Assembly (NCBI GenBank): GCA_934215545.1
Contig: CAKQAD010000005.1
Coordinates: 1 to 64,000 of the forward strand
Length of the DNA: 64,000 nt
Direction: 5' to 3'
Origin: an uncultured Prevotella sp.
GTDB taxonomy: Bacteria > Bacteroidota > Bacteroidia > Bacteroidales > Bacteroidaceae
Shown here: piece after piece, positions 44,414-53,557 of the stretch
Numbering within the stretch: position 1 is the first letter of the stretch
Layout: every line of letters starts with the position of its first letter
Position numbers and translations under genes: made by a program
The notes under the pieces: model-generated
Seen by the model: only the letters and a program-made list of their open reading frames with translations
Told to the model about the DNA's origin: nothing
Database searches by the model: none

Positions 44414-46072
44414 TTATTTGTATAGATATCTCTTGATACTCTTCTTTGGAGTCTTTTCGAACTCCTCCTTCATTATCTCTATTGCTGCAAGGCGGCAGTA
44501 AGGTGGTTGACTCGCATTGAGCTCCTGGCGGTTTTGCTCCATGATGTTCTGTAGATCTTCGTCGTTAAGGCGCATAGTAGCAGCCTCGTCGAAGTCGGGA
44601 TAAACCAATCCTACAAGTTTGTCTCCACGCTGCACAACAACGCTCTCCGTAACCATGTTAAGAGAGTTGAGCTTGTCTTCAATCTCCTCAGGATAGATGT
44701 TCTGTCCGCTTGAACCAAGCAGCATATTCTTAGAACGACCCTTGATGAACACATTGCCATCGGCATCCATGAGTCCGAGATCGCCAGTGTGATACCAACC
44801 ATCAGCATCGAGAGTCTGTGCTGTAGCCTCCTCGTTCTTGTAGTAGCCAAGCATAACATTCAGTCCGCGGGCAAGAATCTCTCCAGGCACGTTGGCTGGG
44901 TCAGGACTGTCAATCTTCACCTCCATGTGAACCACTGGCTTGCCACACGAACCAGTCACAAACTCATTGTGGTCGGCATAGCAGATTATAGGAGCACACT
45001 CTGTGGCGCCATAGCCAACGGTGTAAGGGAAGTGGATGCGCTTGAGGAACTGCTCCACCTCCTGGTTGAAGGCTGCACCACCAATTATTATTTCGTAGAA
45101 GTTTCCACCAAAGGCATTCACCACCTGCTCGCGTATTTTCTGGTTCACCTTCTTGTTTACAATCGGCATGTTGAGAAGCACACGCATGCGGTTGTTCTGT
45201 ATCTTTGGGAACACCTTCTTGCGAATAATCTTCTCTATAACCAAAGGAACAGCAATGATTACAGCTGGCTTCACTTCGGCAAAGGCAGCAGCGATAATTG
45301 CCGGACTAGGCACGCGGGTCAGGTAGAACACATGGCAGCCATACAAGAATTCAAAGAGAAACTCGAATGCCATGCCATACATGTGAGCCATCGGCAGAAT
45401 ACTGATGATAGAAGCGTTGTTGTCGATAATATTGCCTAAAACGCTAATGGCAAAGTCGTAGTTGCTCCAAAGCGCTCTGTAAGGAATCATTACACCCTTA
45501 GAGAAGCCCGTGGTGCCACTCGTGTAGTTGATCAGAGCCAATTCGTTAGGCGACTGCTCCTTGTAGTAGCTCACATGTTCCTTGCGAAAATATTTGGGAT
45601 ATTTATGTCCGAACATCTCATTGAGGTGTTCGCGAGCATAGGTAAGTTTCTCTGTGCGCGACACCACAAGCGAGTAGTCGGGGATATATATGATGCCTTC
45701 AAGATGTGGCATCTTGGTCTGGTCGATGATTGTTGCCACATAGTCGCCTACGAACAACAATTTTGCCTCGCTATGGTTTACAATGTTGTGTATCTGATCG
45801 GCAGTGAACTCGTGCAATATTGGCACTGCCACGGCGCCATAGGTGAGTGTAGCGAGAAAAGCAACCGCCCAGCTTGCGCTGTTGCGGCCACACAGGGCAA
45901 TCTTGTCGCCCCTCTCCACACCGCTGTTTTCGAACATGATGTGTAGCTTCTCAATTTTACGTGCCACGTCGTGATATTGCAGTGTGGCTCCTTTGAAGTC
46001 GGTGAGAGCATCCTTGTCCCAATTCTGAATGATGCTCTTTTCTATCAAAGCGTTAAAGCTGGGTATTTCCAT
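44414..46072 (-). CDS. AMP-forming acyl-CoA synthetase, second of a tandem pair
   Basis: The 552-residue protein belongs to the adenylate-forming superfamily (long-chain fatty acid-CoA ligase type). INYTSGTTGFSKGV (about 183-196) is the ATP/AMP signature, VGYGATECAPI the A5 motif, and DADGWYHTGDLGLMDADG with KNMLLGSSGQNIYPEEIE the hinge region. The C-terminal KKSIKRYLYK supplies the catalytic lysine region. It is a close paralogue of the gene 11 bp upstream; the two share long identical blocks and the same ends. The substrate is unknown, but fatty acids are likely. Confidence 0.9.
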   Translation of the reverse strand: MEIPSFNALIEKSIIQNWDKDALTDFKGATLQYHDVARKIEKLHIMFENSGVERGDKIALCGRNSASWAVAFLATLTYGAVAVPILHEFTADQIHNIVNHSEAKLLFVGDYVATIIDQTKMPHLEGIIYIPDYSLVVSRTEKLTYAREHLNEMFGHKYPKYFRKEHVSYYKEQSPNELALINYTSGTTGFSKGVMIPYRALWSNYDFAISVLGNIIDNNASIISILPMAHMYGMAFEFLFEFLYGCHVFYLTRVPSPAIIAAAFAEVKPAVIIAVPLVIEKIIRKKVFPKIQNNRMRVLLNMPIVNKKVNQKIREQVVNAFGGNFYEIIIGGAAFNQEVEQFLKRIHFPYTVGYGATECAPIICYADHNEFVTGSCGKPVVHMEVKIDSPDPANVPGEILARGLNVMLGYYKNEEATAQTLDADGWYHTGDLGLMDADGNVFIKGRSKNMLLGSSGQNIYPEEIEDKLNSLNMVTESVVVQRGDKLVGLVYPDFDEAATMRLNDEDLQNIMEQNRQELNASQPPYCRLAAIEIMKEEFEKTPKKSIKRYLYK

Positions 46073-46083
46073 TTCTTTGGGTT

Positions 46084-47745
46084 TTATTTGTAAAGATACC
46101 TTTTAATGCTTTTCTTTGCCGTTTTTTGAAACTCCTCATTCTGTATCTCTATGGCAGCGATTTTGCAGAATGGTGGTATCTGGCTGTTGAGAAGCTTTAG
46201 GTTTTCGTTCATTATTCCTTTTATGTCGTCGTCGCTGAAGTCCATCGACTCTTTATCTTCTATCTCAGGGTGCACAAGCGCTATAAGCTTGTTGCCACGC
46301 TGGATGATGATGCTTTCGCCTACAAGCGGCATGTTGTTGAGTTTGTCTTCTATCTCTTCGGGATAAACATTCTGTCCGTTGGCACCGAGTAGCATATTCT
46401 TGATGCGTCCCTTGATGTAGAAATATCCGTCGGCAGACATTGTAGCGAGGTCGCCGGTGTGAAACCAGCCGTCGGCATCAAGCACTTGGCGTGTAGCCTC
46501 TTCGTTCTTATAGTAGCCGAGCATTACGTTCATACCACGTGTCATCAATTCGCCAGGTGTGTTCTGTGGGTCGGCACTGTTTACCTTCACTTCCATGTAG
46601 TCTACAGCAGGGCCGCAAGAGCCCATACGATAGTTCGGATAGTTGGTAAATGTTATTAAAGGTGCTGTCTCGGTTGTGCCGTAGCCTATGGTCACTGGCA
46701 CGCCTACACTATTGAGAAATTCCTCTATGCCTTGATTGAGTGGAGCGCCTCCAACGATTATCTCGTAGGCATTGCCACCGAAAGCATCCATAATCTGCTC
46801 TTTGATGTGCTGTTTTATCTTGCGGCTGATTACGGGCATGCTCATCAGTAGCTTCATCTTGCTTGTCTGCAAATTGGCAATCACTTTACGGCGTATTATC
46901 TTCTCCACCACAAGAGGCACTGCCACTATCAGTCGTGGCTTAACCTCAGCAAAAGCCTGAGCTATCAGCGATGGCGATGGCAGGCGGTTAAGGAAGTAGA
47001 TGTGGCAGCCGTTGATGAATCCGAAAAGGAACTCCACTGCCAGGCCATACATGTGAGCCATTGGCAAGATGCTCACCAGGTTGCTTCCAGGCTTCACATT
47101 CGGTGCAAGGTTTCTAAGCACAAAGTTGGTGTTGCCCCATATTGCTCTGTAGGGCAGCATTACTCCTTTTGAGAACCCAGTGGTGCCGCTGGTGTAGTTG
47201 ATCATTGCCAACTCTTCGGGCGATTGCTCTTTGTAGTAGCACACATGCTCCTTGCGGAAGTATTTTGGAAATCTATGCCCGTAGATTTCGTTAAGATGCT
47301 CGCGGGCATAAGTGAGCTTTTCGGAGCGTGTCACACTCACGGAGAAGTCGGGTAAATATATTATGCCCTCCAAATCGGGCATGCTATCGGGATTGATGAT
47401 TGTTGCTACTACGTCGCCCACAAACAGAAGCTTTGCCTCACTGTGGTTCACGATGTTGTGTATCTGTTCGGCTGTAAACTCATGTTGCACTGGCACTGCC
47501 ACTGCACCATACGTTAATGTAGCGAGGAAAGCCACTGCCCAGTGGCTACTGTTGCGGCCACAGAGTGCTATTTTGTCGCCTCTCACCACGCCGCTGTTTT
47601 CGAATAGTATATGTAGCTTTTCTATCTTTCGGGCTACATCATGATATTGTAGAGTTGCACCTTTATAATCGGTGAATGCATCCTGATCCCAATATTTTAT
47701 TATACTCTCCTCTATGTATGAGTTGAAACTTGGTATTTGCTCCAT
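46084..47745 (-). CDS. AMP-forming acyl-CoA synthetase, first of a tandem pair
   Basis: The 553-residue protein has the same motif order as its neighbour: INYTSGTTGFSKGVMLPYRA, IGYGTTETAPLITF, DADGWFHTGDLATMSADG and a C-terminal KKSIKRYLYK. The tandem order with an 11-bp gap shows a gene duplication kept within one transcript. Differences cluster in the substrate-tunnel half (for example NGCHIYFLNRLPSPSLIAQ against YGCHVFYLTRVPSPAIIAA), which suggests diverged chain preference. A strong promoter match precedes it. Confidence 0.9.
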   Translation of the reverse strand: MEQIPSFNSYIEESIIKYWDQDAFTDYKGATLQYHDVARKIEKLHILFENSGVVRGDKIALCGRNSSHWAVAFLATLTYGAVAVPVQHEFTAEQIHNIVNHSEAKLLFVGDVVATIINPDSMPDLEGIIYLPDFSVSVTRSEKLTYAREHLNEIYGHRFPKYFRKEHVCYYKEQSPEELAMINYTSGTTGFSKGVMLPYRAIWGNTNFVLRNLAPNVKPGSNLVSILPMAHMYGLAVEFLFGFINGCHIYFLNRLPSPSLIAQAFAEVKPRLIVAVPLVVEKIIRRKVIANLQTSKMKLLMSMPVISRKIKQHIKEQIMDAFGGNAYEIIVGGAPLNQGIEEFLNSVGVPVTIGYGTTETAPLITFTNYPNYRMGSCGPAVDYMEVKVNSADPQNTPGELMTRGMNVMLGYYKNEEATRQVLDADGWFHTGDLATMSADGYFYIKGRIKNMLLGANGQNVYPEEIEDKLNNMPLVGESIIIQRGNKLIALVHPEIEDKESMDFSDDDIKGIMNENLKLLNSQIPPFCKIAAIEIQNEEFQKTAKKSIKRYLYK

Positions 47746-47768
47746 TGCACAAAGTTCAAATTTTTGTG

Positions 47769-47799
47769 CAAAGATACGTGATTATTTGCACAGTGCCAA
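47769..47799 (-). promoter_or_regulatory. Promoter of the acyl-CoA synthetase pair
   Basis: TATCTTTG (47769-47776, minus strand) and TTG (47797-47799) are 20 bp apart; the start codon is 24 bp downstream. Confidence 0.6.
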
Positions 47800-47840
47800 A
47801 AGTTTTGTGCAGTATTTTTAATATGTATACAAAAAGCAAC

Positions 47841-49094
47841 CTATTCGTAGCGCATAGACCGTGCTGGGTGAATGTGCGACACGAGATAGCTCGGACCAAT
47901 CATCACTATTGTAGAGATAATTAGTGTAGCAATGTTGAGCAATGCCACATACAGCCAGTTTATTTCTGTTGGCACGGTGTCTACATAATAAGTGGCAGGA
48001 TTGAGCTTTATGAGTCCGGTGTAGTGTTGCAATGTTACAATTCCCAGGCCGAGAATGTTGCCAATGAGCAGTCCGCGCCCTATGATAAACACTGCAAACC
48101 ACAGAAAGGTGTGCCTTACAGTGGCGTTGCGTGCACCAAGGGCTTTTAATATGCCTATCATGTTGGTGCGCTCAAGAATAATGATGAGCAGTCCGCTTGC
48201 CATTGTCACCACAGCTACAATGGTCATGATAGCGAGTATTATCCATACGTTGAGGTTGAGCAAATCGAGCCATGAGAATATTTGTGGATTTAACTGTCGT
48301 ATGGTTTTGCTTGAGTAGGTGTTGCCGTATTGGTCTTCTGTGCGGTTCACCTTATTTGTTATAATGTCTTCGGTGTGTGCTATGTCGTCAAAGTTGTTGA
48401 TGCTAATCTCTGCTCCCGACACTTGGTCGGGTTGCCATCCGTTGAGCTTCACGGCAGTGTATAGGTCGCAAAAACATGTGGCTTTGTCGTATTGTGTGAG
48501 ATTAGTCTGGTAGACTCCGGCAATGGTGAAGCGTCGGGTGCGCACACCACTATTGTCGATGAAGTAGGCAAAAAGTCGGTTGCCAGCCTTCACCTTTAGC
48601 TTGTCTGCCATATATTTAGATATAACAATGTTGTTGGTGTTGGCATTGTCGGCAAAGTGTGGCAGGCTGCCTTCTACCATATTGTTGTGAATGAAGGTGG
48701 AGTCGAACTCTGGGCCGACGCCTTTGAACATTACACCAAGGAAGTCGTCGTCAGTTTTCAGTATACCTTGCTTGTAGGCATAGCGTTGCACATGGCTCAC
48801 GCCATCGGTGCTTTTGAGCACACGCATCATAGAGTCGGGCATGGCAATAGGATTGCCTAAGGCTCCTGATTGTAGAGTGTAGAATTCTGCCACTTGTATG
48901 TGACTGCCAAATCCCACCACCTTATCGCGTATGGTGTGCTTGAAACCAAGCACCACACAAATGCTGATTATCATCACTGCCAATCCTATTGCTACTCCTG
49001 CCATGGCTATGCGTATGGCAGGTTTTGACACTTTCTGTGTGTCGTTGGCTTGATTGGTGTAAATTCTACGTGCTATATATAGAGGAAAATTCAT
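47841..49094 (-). CDS. FtsX/LolC-E-like ABC transporter permease
   Basis: From MNFPLYIARRIYTNQ the protein has 417 residues; the upstream part of the open frame is not needed. The layout is one N-terminal transmembrane helix (near 30-50), a large periplasmic MacB/LolE-type domain (about 55-270), and three C-terminal helices with the FtsX-family segments GILKALGARNATVRHTFL and SHIHPARSMRYE. This is the shape of LolC/E, which frees lipoproteins from the inner membrane. The ATPase partner is not adjacent. Given the lipoprotein-rich window, a Lol role is plausible but inferred. Confidence 0.8.
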   Translation of the reverse strand: MNFPLYIARRIYTNQANDTQKVSKPAIRIAMAGVAIGLAVMIISICVVLGFKHTIRDKVVGFGSHIQVAEFYTLQSGALGNPIAMPDSMMRVLKSTDGVSHVQRYAYKQGILKTDDDFLGVMFKGVGPEFDSTFIHNNMVEGSLPHFADNANTNNIVISKYMADKLKVKAGNRLFAYFIDNSGVRTRRFTIAGVYQTNLTQYDKATCFCDLYTAVKLNGWQPDQVSGAEISINNFDDIAHTEDIITNKVNRTEDQYGNTYSSKTIRQLNPQIFSWLDLLNLNVWIILAIMTIVAVVTMASGLLIIILERTNMIGILKALGARNATVRHTFLWFAVFIIGRGLLIGNILGLGIVTLQHYTGLIKLNPATYYVDTVPTEINWLYVALLNIATLIISTIVMIGPSYLVSHIHPARSMRYE

Positions 49095-49190
49095 TTCTTT
49101 TATTGTTATAGTAAACAAAATGAGGCTAGGATGTGTTCCCAGCCTCACGTTGTTTTTATGATTTTATAGTGTGTATGCACTTGTGTTTTG

Positions 49191-50399
49191 TTATTCGTTG
49201 TCCATCACTCTGCCGGGATAAGCCTCAAGAGCCTTGCGTAGCACTACAAGCGCCCGCTCCAGATCGTCTTTCTTCAGCACATAGGCTATACGCACCTGGT
49301 TGCGTCCCACTCCTGGTGTGGTGTAGAAACCTTCTGCTGGTGCCATCATCACCGTCTCGCCATTGTCATTGAATTCTTCAAGACACCAGCGGCAGAATTT
49401 TTCAGAGTCGTCGACAGGCAGTTTTGCCACAGTGTAGAAAGCTCCCATAGGTATTGGAGAGTAGACTCCTGGAATGCGGTTGAGCCCATCAATGAGGCAT
49501 TTGCGTCGTTCAACATACTCCTCATAAACATCGCGATAGTAGTCTTCAGGTGCATCGAGCGATGCTTCAGCCACAATTTGTCCTAACAGAGGAGGTGAGA
49601 GGCGTGCCTGGCATAGTTTCATCACGGCAGCGCGCACTTCGGCATTCTTGGTGATGAGGGCACCGATGCGGATGCCACACTCGCTGTAGCGTTTTGATAC
49701 GGAGTCGATGAGAATTACATTCTGTTCAATACCTTCAAGATGGCATGCAGAGATGTAAGGCGAACCAGTGTAGATATACTCGCGATACACCTCGTCTGAG
49801 AAGAGGTAGAGGTCGTATTTTTTTACTAAGTCGCGTATCTGGTTCATCTCGCGGCGTGTGTAGAGATAGCCAGTAGGGTTGTTGGGGTTGCAAATAAGAA
49901 TGGCGCGTGTGTGCTCGTTGATAAGCTCCTCAAACTTTTCTACCTTTGGCAGTGAGAAGCCTTCTTCTATCGTTGTGGCTATGGTGCGTATCTTTGCACC
50001 TGCAGAGATGGCGAATGCCATGTAGTTGGCATAGGCTGGCTCTGGAATAATAATCTCGTCGCCAGGGTTGAGGCATGACATAAAGGCGAACAACACAGCC
50101 TCTGAACCGCCTGATGTGATGATGATATCATCGGCGGTGACGTCGATGTTGAAACGCTTGTAGTAGCCTGTGAGTTTTTCGCGATACGACAGATAGCCTT
50201 GCGATGGCGAATATTCAAGCACTTTGCGGTCGATATGCTTAAGCGCATCAAGTCCTACCTGCGGAGTTGGCAGATCGGGCTGTCCGATGTTCAGGTGATA
50301 CACCTTGACTCCGCGTTTCTTGGCGGCAGCTGCCAATGGTGCTAATTTTCTGATTGGCGACTCAGGCATTTCGAGTCCGCGTACTGATATTTCTGGCAT
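49191..50399 (-). CDS. Class I/II PLP-dependent aminotransferase
   Basis: The 402-residue fold-type I enzyme has N171-PNNPTG, D202 in LFSDEVYREY and the PLP lysine K236 in DSVSKRYSECGIRIG, followed by the FYTTPGVGRNQVRIAY arginine region. Members use aspartate, alanine or aromatic amino acids; the SVSKRYS context is of the aspartate-aminotransferase-like group. Substrate is not predictable with confidence. It has its own promoter (50482-50512). Confidence 0.88.
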   Translation of the reverse strand: MPEISVRGLEMPESPIRKLAPLAAAAKKRGVKVYHLNIGQPDLPTPQVGLDALKHIDRKVLEYSPSQGYLSYREKLTGYYKRFNIDVTADDIIITSGGSEAVLFAFMSCLNPGDEIIIPEPAYANYMAFAISAGAKIRTIATTIEEGFSLPKVEKFEELINEHTRAILICNPNNPTGYLYTRREMNQIRDLVKKYDLYLFSDEVYREYIYTGSPYISACHLEGIEQNVILIDSVSKRYSECGIRIGALITKNAEVRAAVMKLCQARLSPPLLGQIVAEASLDAPEDYYRDVYEEYVERRKCLIDGLNRIPGVYSPIPMGAFYTVAKLPVDDSEKFCRWCLEEFNDNGETVMMAPAEGFYTTPGVGRNQVRIAYVLKKDDLERALVVLRKALEAYPGRVMDNE

Positions 50400-50481
50400 T
50401 TTATATTCTTTGTTTATATTGTTATGGCTCTGCAGGCACGATGGTGGTGCACTTATATATTGGTTGCAGGTCTATTCTGTG

Positions 50482-50512
50482 CAAAGGTACGATAAATAAG
50501 GAAGAAGAGCAA
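50482..50512 (-). promoter_or_regulatory. Promoter of the aminotransferase gene
   Basis: TACCTTTG (50482-50489, minus strand) and TTG (50510-50512) are 20 bp apart, about 80 bp before the start codon. Confidence 0.55.
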
Positions 50513-50656
50513 AATTTTTTGTTTTAAAAATCCATTTAAGCGAGAGAAGATAAATTTATTCTCACTTCCGAGCGTTAGGATCTCATTCAAAAATATATAA
50601 GTGGCTTTGTTCTTATGCTTGTTTTGTTTATGGTGTAGGGTAGGGCATAAACAATA

Positions 50657-50692
50657 AGAGAGCCCATTCGTGTTTTACGGATGGGCTCTCTT
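50657..50692 (-). terminator. Terminator after the Skp-like gene
   Basis: AGAGAGCCCAT and ATGGGCTCTCT form a stem that continues into CGT/ACG around a TTTT loop, about 35 bp after the stop codon. Confidence 0.8.
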
Positions 50693-50726
50693 GGAAGTAG
50701 CATGCTTAATGTATGCTATGTTATTG

Positions 50727-51344
50727 TTACTTTGTCTTCTTCTCCTCCTTTACGGTGTTAGCCATTGGCTTGTAGGCCTTGTTAAGTCCGGCAACAACCT
50801 CGTTGGTGATGTCGTGCGACTTTTCTGCATAAAGGATGTTGTCGCCAGCCTTGCTAAGAATCATGCTGTATTTCTTGTCTTTATTGTAGACATTGAGAAA
50901 ATGGCTTAGCGAGTCGCGCAATGCCTTGTTGTAGCGGTCGGTCTCTGCCTGGAACTCAGAACTCAGACGCTGGTTTAGAGCCTGAAGGTCGGCATTCTGC
51001 TTCTGCAGCGACATCTGTATCTGCTCAGCCTGTTCACGAGTGTAAGCATTCTGTTGCAGCTTCTGTTGGAAGTTGCCTGCTGCATTCTCGAGGGCACGCT
51101 GCTTCTGTGCAAGAGTGTTTTGTATGTTCTGTCCTTTCTTCTGTAGGATGAGAGAGTAGTCTTTGCAGAATTTATACTGCGACATGATGCTGTCTACTTC
51201 TACAAAAGCAATCTTTGTTTCGGTTTGTGCGGTCTTGGTTGCTGGCTGGTTTTCGTCGGCTGTAGTCTTCGACTTGTCGCACGATACGGCTGTCATTGCC
51301 AATACAGCAATGGCGAGTGTGCCGAAAAAGTTTTTCTTGTTCAT
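50727..51344 (-). CDS. OmpH/Skp-like periplasmic chaperone with lipoprotein signal
   Basis: The 205-residue protein has a lipoprotein signal (AVSC, C22), then the OmpH start KIAFVEVDSIMSQY and a long Gln-rich coiled coil (about 65-140: ALENAAGNFQQKLQQNAYT) followed by the returning strand YSMILSKAGDNILYAEKSHDIT. This is the jellyfish-like Skp fold, which holds unfolded outer-membrane proteins. A lipid anchor is unusual for enteric Skp but is seen among Bacteroidota homologues. Confidence 0.85.
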   Translation of the reverse strand: MNKKNFFGTLAIAVLAMTAVSCDKSKTTADENQPATKTAQTETKIAFVEVDSIMSQYKFCKDYSLILQKKGQNIQNTLAQKQRALENAAGNFQQKLQQNAYTREQAEQIQMSLQKQNADLQALNQRLSSEFQAETDRYNKALRDSLSHFLNVYNKDKKYSMILSKAGDNILYAEKSHDITNEVVAGLNKAYKPMANTVKEEKKTK

Positions 51345-51400
51345 TGTTTATGTCTTTTTTGTTTGTTGTCTATGTTTCATTCCCCCGTTGATAGATACTT

Positions 51401-51595
51401 TTAGTAAGCACCATTGCGCTCTCGAGCCTCGCGGTCTTGATCCATCACGCAGTGTATACCTTTGGCGCGGAGGCCCGGATTGTCGTGTACATGCTGCGAC
51501 GAGAATTTGCCGCCACGCTTCAGTATCAGCTTCACCGATAGCAATAGCATGGCAATAGCAATAATTAACAGGGTTAGAAGCAGTAATTTTATCAT
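51401..51595 (-). CDS. Small conserved membrane protein (64 aa)
   Basis: One hydrophobic helix (residues 3-22, rich in Leu/Ile) is followed by a short basic, polar tail containing GGKFSSQHV and GIHCVMDQDREARER. Proteins with this helix-GGKF-IHC-QDREAR pattern are, as far as I recall, widespread in Bacteroidota as unnamed membrane or secreted proteins. It has its own promoter (51709-51738). The single Cys/His pair in the tail might bind a metal, but this is a guess. Function unknown. Confidence 0.7.
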   Translation of the reverse strand: MIKLLLLTLLIIAIAMLLLSVKLILKRGGKFSSQHVHDNPGLRAKGIHCVMDQDREARERNGAY

Positions 51596-51708
51596 TTTTG
51601 CTTAACTTTGTATTTCAGTAAGTATAGTGCCGCTCAGTGCTGGTGCACTTATGGCGAGAGGCATGCTGGTGTACATGTTTCAATAGCCAACATACAGCAT
51701 ATCTTTTG

Positions 51709-51738
51709 CAAAGGTAGTGTAAATCGGTCTAAGTACAA
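51709..51738 (-). promoter_or_regulatory. Promoter of the small membrane protein gene
   Basis: TACCTTTG (51709-51716, minus strand) and TTG (51736-51738) are 19 bp apart. The leader to the start codon would be about 105 nt. Confidence 0.55.
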
Positions 51739-51833
51739 AATAAATTATTTATTTTTAGAGCTTGATAGTTGTGCGCTGTACTACACATATTATATATGAA
51801 AGAATTTTAACAAACATATAAAGCATAATAACT

Positions 51834-53282
51834 ATGAGTAATTGCGAATTAAAACCTGCTCGTGTGTTTGAGCAGTTTGCAGAAATCAACAAAATTCCCC
51901 GTCCCTCAAAGCATGAGGAGCGTATGATAGAATATCTCAAGGCTTTCGGTGCAAAGCATGGCTTTGAGACAGAGGTCGACGAAACGGGCAACGTGATAAT
52001 ACGCAAGCCTGCCACTAAGGGGCATGAGAATGCTCCAATGGTGAGTCTGCAGAGCCATATGGATATGGTTTGCGACAAACTGGTCGATGTAGACATCGAC
52101 TTCTTTAACGATCCTATCCAGACTTATGTTGATGGCGAGTGGCTTACAGCAAAAGGTACTACTCTTGGTGCTGACGATGGCATCGGTTGTGCCATTGAGT
52201 TGGCAATTCTTGAAAGCGATGATATTGAGCATGGTCCGATAGAGTGTGTGTTCACACGCGATGAAGAGACAAGTCTTACCGGTGCTATGGGAATGAAGGC
52301 TGGCTTCATGAAGGGACAGATGCTTATTAACCTCGATTCTGAGGACGAGGGACAGATTTTTATCTCATGTGCAGGTGGAAAGACACTGCATGCAAAGTTT
52401 GACTTCGAGCGCGAGCAGGCTCCTGAAGGCTATTTCTTTATGCAGGCTTCAGTGAAGGGTCTTAAGGGTGGACATTCTGGTGATGATATCAATAAAAAGC
52501 GTGCCAATGCAATAAAGATTCTTAGTCGATTCCTCTATAAGGAACAGGACAAGATGAATGTGCGCCTTGCAGCGTTCAACTCTGGAAAACTGCATAATGC
52601 TATTCCACGCGATGGCGTTATCGTTTTTGCAGTGCCAGAGGCAATGAAGGAGACAGTACGTGCCGATTGGAACGTATTCACAGTGGGTGTAGAGGAAGAA
52701 TATCATGTTACAGACACCGCTATGGAGTTCCGTTTGGAGAGTACCGATATGGCTACAGTTCTTCCAAAGGAGTGCAGTCGCAGAGTGATACTTGCATTGC
52801 AGGCTGTTGACAATGGAGTGTTTGCCATGTGTCAGGACGAGGCTCTTGCATGGATGGTAGAAACATCAAACAATGTGGCAAGCGTGCTAACCTCTGAAAC
52901 AGAGATCAGCATAGTGGCATCGCAGCGCTCAAACGTAATGAGTAATCTTGAGAACGAAACCAATACTGTAAAGGCAACATTTGAGTTGGCTGGCGCTGAG
53001 GTGAAATTGAGCGATGGCTATCCTGCATGGAAGATGAATCCAGATAGCAAGCTTACCAAAGTGGTTGTGGAATCGTATAAGAAACTCTTCGGTAAGGAGC
53101 CAATCGTAAAGGGCATACATGCAGGTTTGGAATGTGGACTCTTCTCAGAGCGTTACCCACAGCTCGACATGGTGTCGTTTGGTCCTACATTGCGCGATGT
53201 GCATACTCCTGATGAGCGATTGCACATACCTACCGTACAGATGGTTTGGGATCATTTGCTTGATATTCTCAAGAACGTGTAA
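51834..53282 (+). CDS. pepD: Aminoacyl-histidine dipeptidase (PepD-type, M20)
   Basis: This cytosolic zinc dipeptidase splits Xaa-His and other dipeptides. The 482-residue protein has the metal ligands H75-x-D77 in SLQSHMDMVCD, D114/D115 in GADDGIGCA, E144-E145 in TRDEETSLTGA and the C-terminal GIHAGLECG with a late histidine in DVHTPDERLHI. KGLKGGHSGDDINKKRANA belongs to the dimerisation lid domain. Length and motif order match PepD. It appears monocistronic. Confidence 0.93.
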   Translation: MSNCELKPARVFEQFAEINKIPRPSKHEERMIEYLKAFGAKHGFETEVDETGNVIIRKPATKGHENAPMVSLQSHMDMVCDKLVDVDIDFFNDPIQTYVDGEWLTAKGTTLGADDGIGCAIELAILESDDIEHGPIECVFTRDEETSLTGAMGMKAGFMKGQMLINLDSEDEGQIFISCAGGKTLHAKFDFEREQAPEGYFFMQASVKGLKGGHSGDDINKKRANAIKILSRFLYKEQDKMNVRLAAFNSGKLHNAIPRDGVIVFAVPEAMKETVRADWNVFTVGVEEEYHVTDTAMEFRLESTDMATVLPKECSRRVILALQAVDNGVFAMCQDEALAWMVETSNNVASVLTSETEISIVASQRSNVMSNLENETNTVKATFELAGAEVKLSDGYPAWKMNPDSKLTKVVVESYKKLFGKEPIVKGIHAGLECGLFSERYPQLDMVSFGPTLRDVHTPDERLHIPTVQMVWDHLLDILKNV

Positions 53283-53435
53283 GCAAGAGACCCTTATTCT
53301 ATAGAGTACATATAGGACGATTTGGCTATCTCAAAACATATAAAGAAACAGCATCAAAAAAAAGATGCGTTAAAATAGTATAATGTCTTTGTTGGTTGCA
53401 GAAAAAGGTGTACCTTCGCTCCCGTTAAAAAACAA

Positions 53436-53513
53436 AGGGGCGTAGCCCAGCTGGTTTAGAGCGCTGCAGTCACATTGCAGAGGTCATCGGTTCGAGCCCG
53501 ATCGTCCCTACCA
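53436..53513 (+). tRNA. tRNA-Val(CAC)
   Basis: AGGGGCG pairs with CGTCCCT as acceptor stem (one G-T), with discriminator A and an encoded CCA. The anticodon stem CTGCA/TGCAG encloses GTCACAT, giving anticodon CAC (codon GTG). The D-stem GCCC/GAGC has one C-A mismatch. The T-arm ATCGG-TTCGAGC-CCGAT is perfect. A 15-bp palindromic terminator follows 10 bp later. Confidence 0.9.
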
Positions 53514-53523
53514 CTAAAACTTT

Positions 53524-53557
53524 AAAAGAGCAGTTCGGAATTCCGAACTGCTCTTTT
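53524..53557 (+). terminator. Terminator after tRNA-Val
   Basis: AAAAGAGCAGTTCGG and CCGAACTGCTCTTTT form a perfect 15-bp stem around AATT, a fully palindromic 34-mer. Confidence 0.9.
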
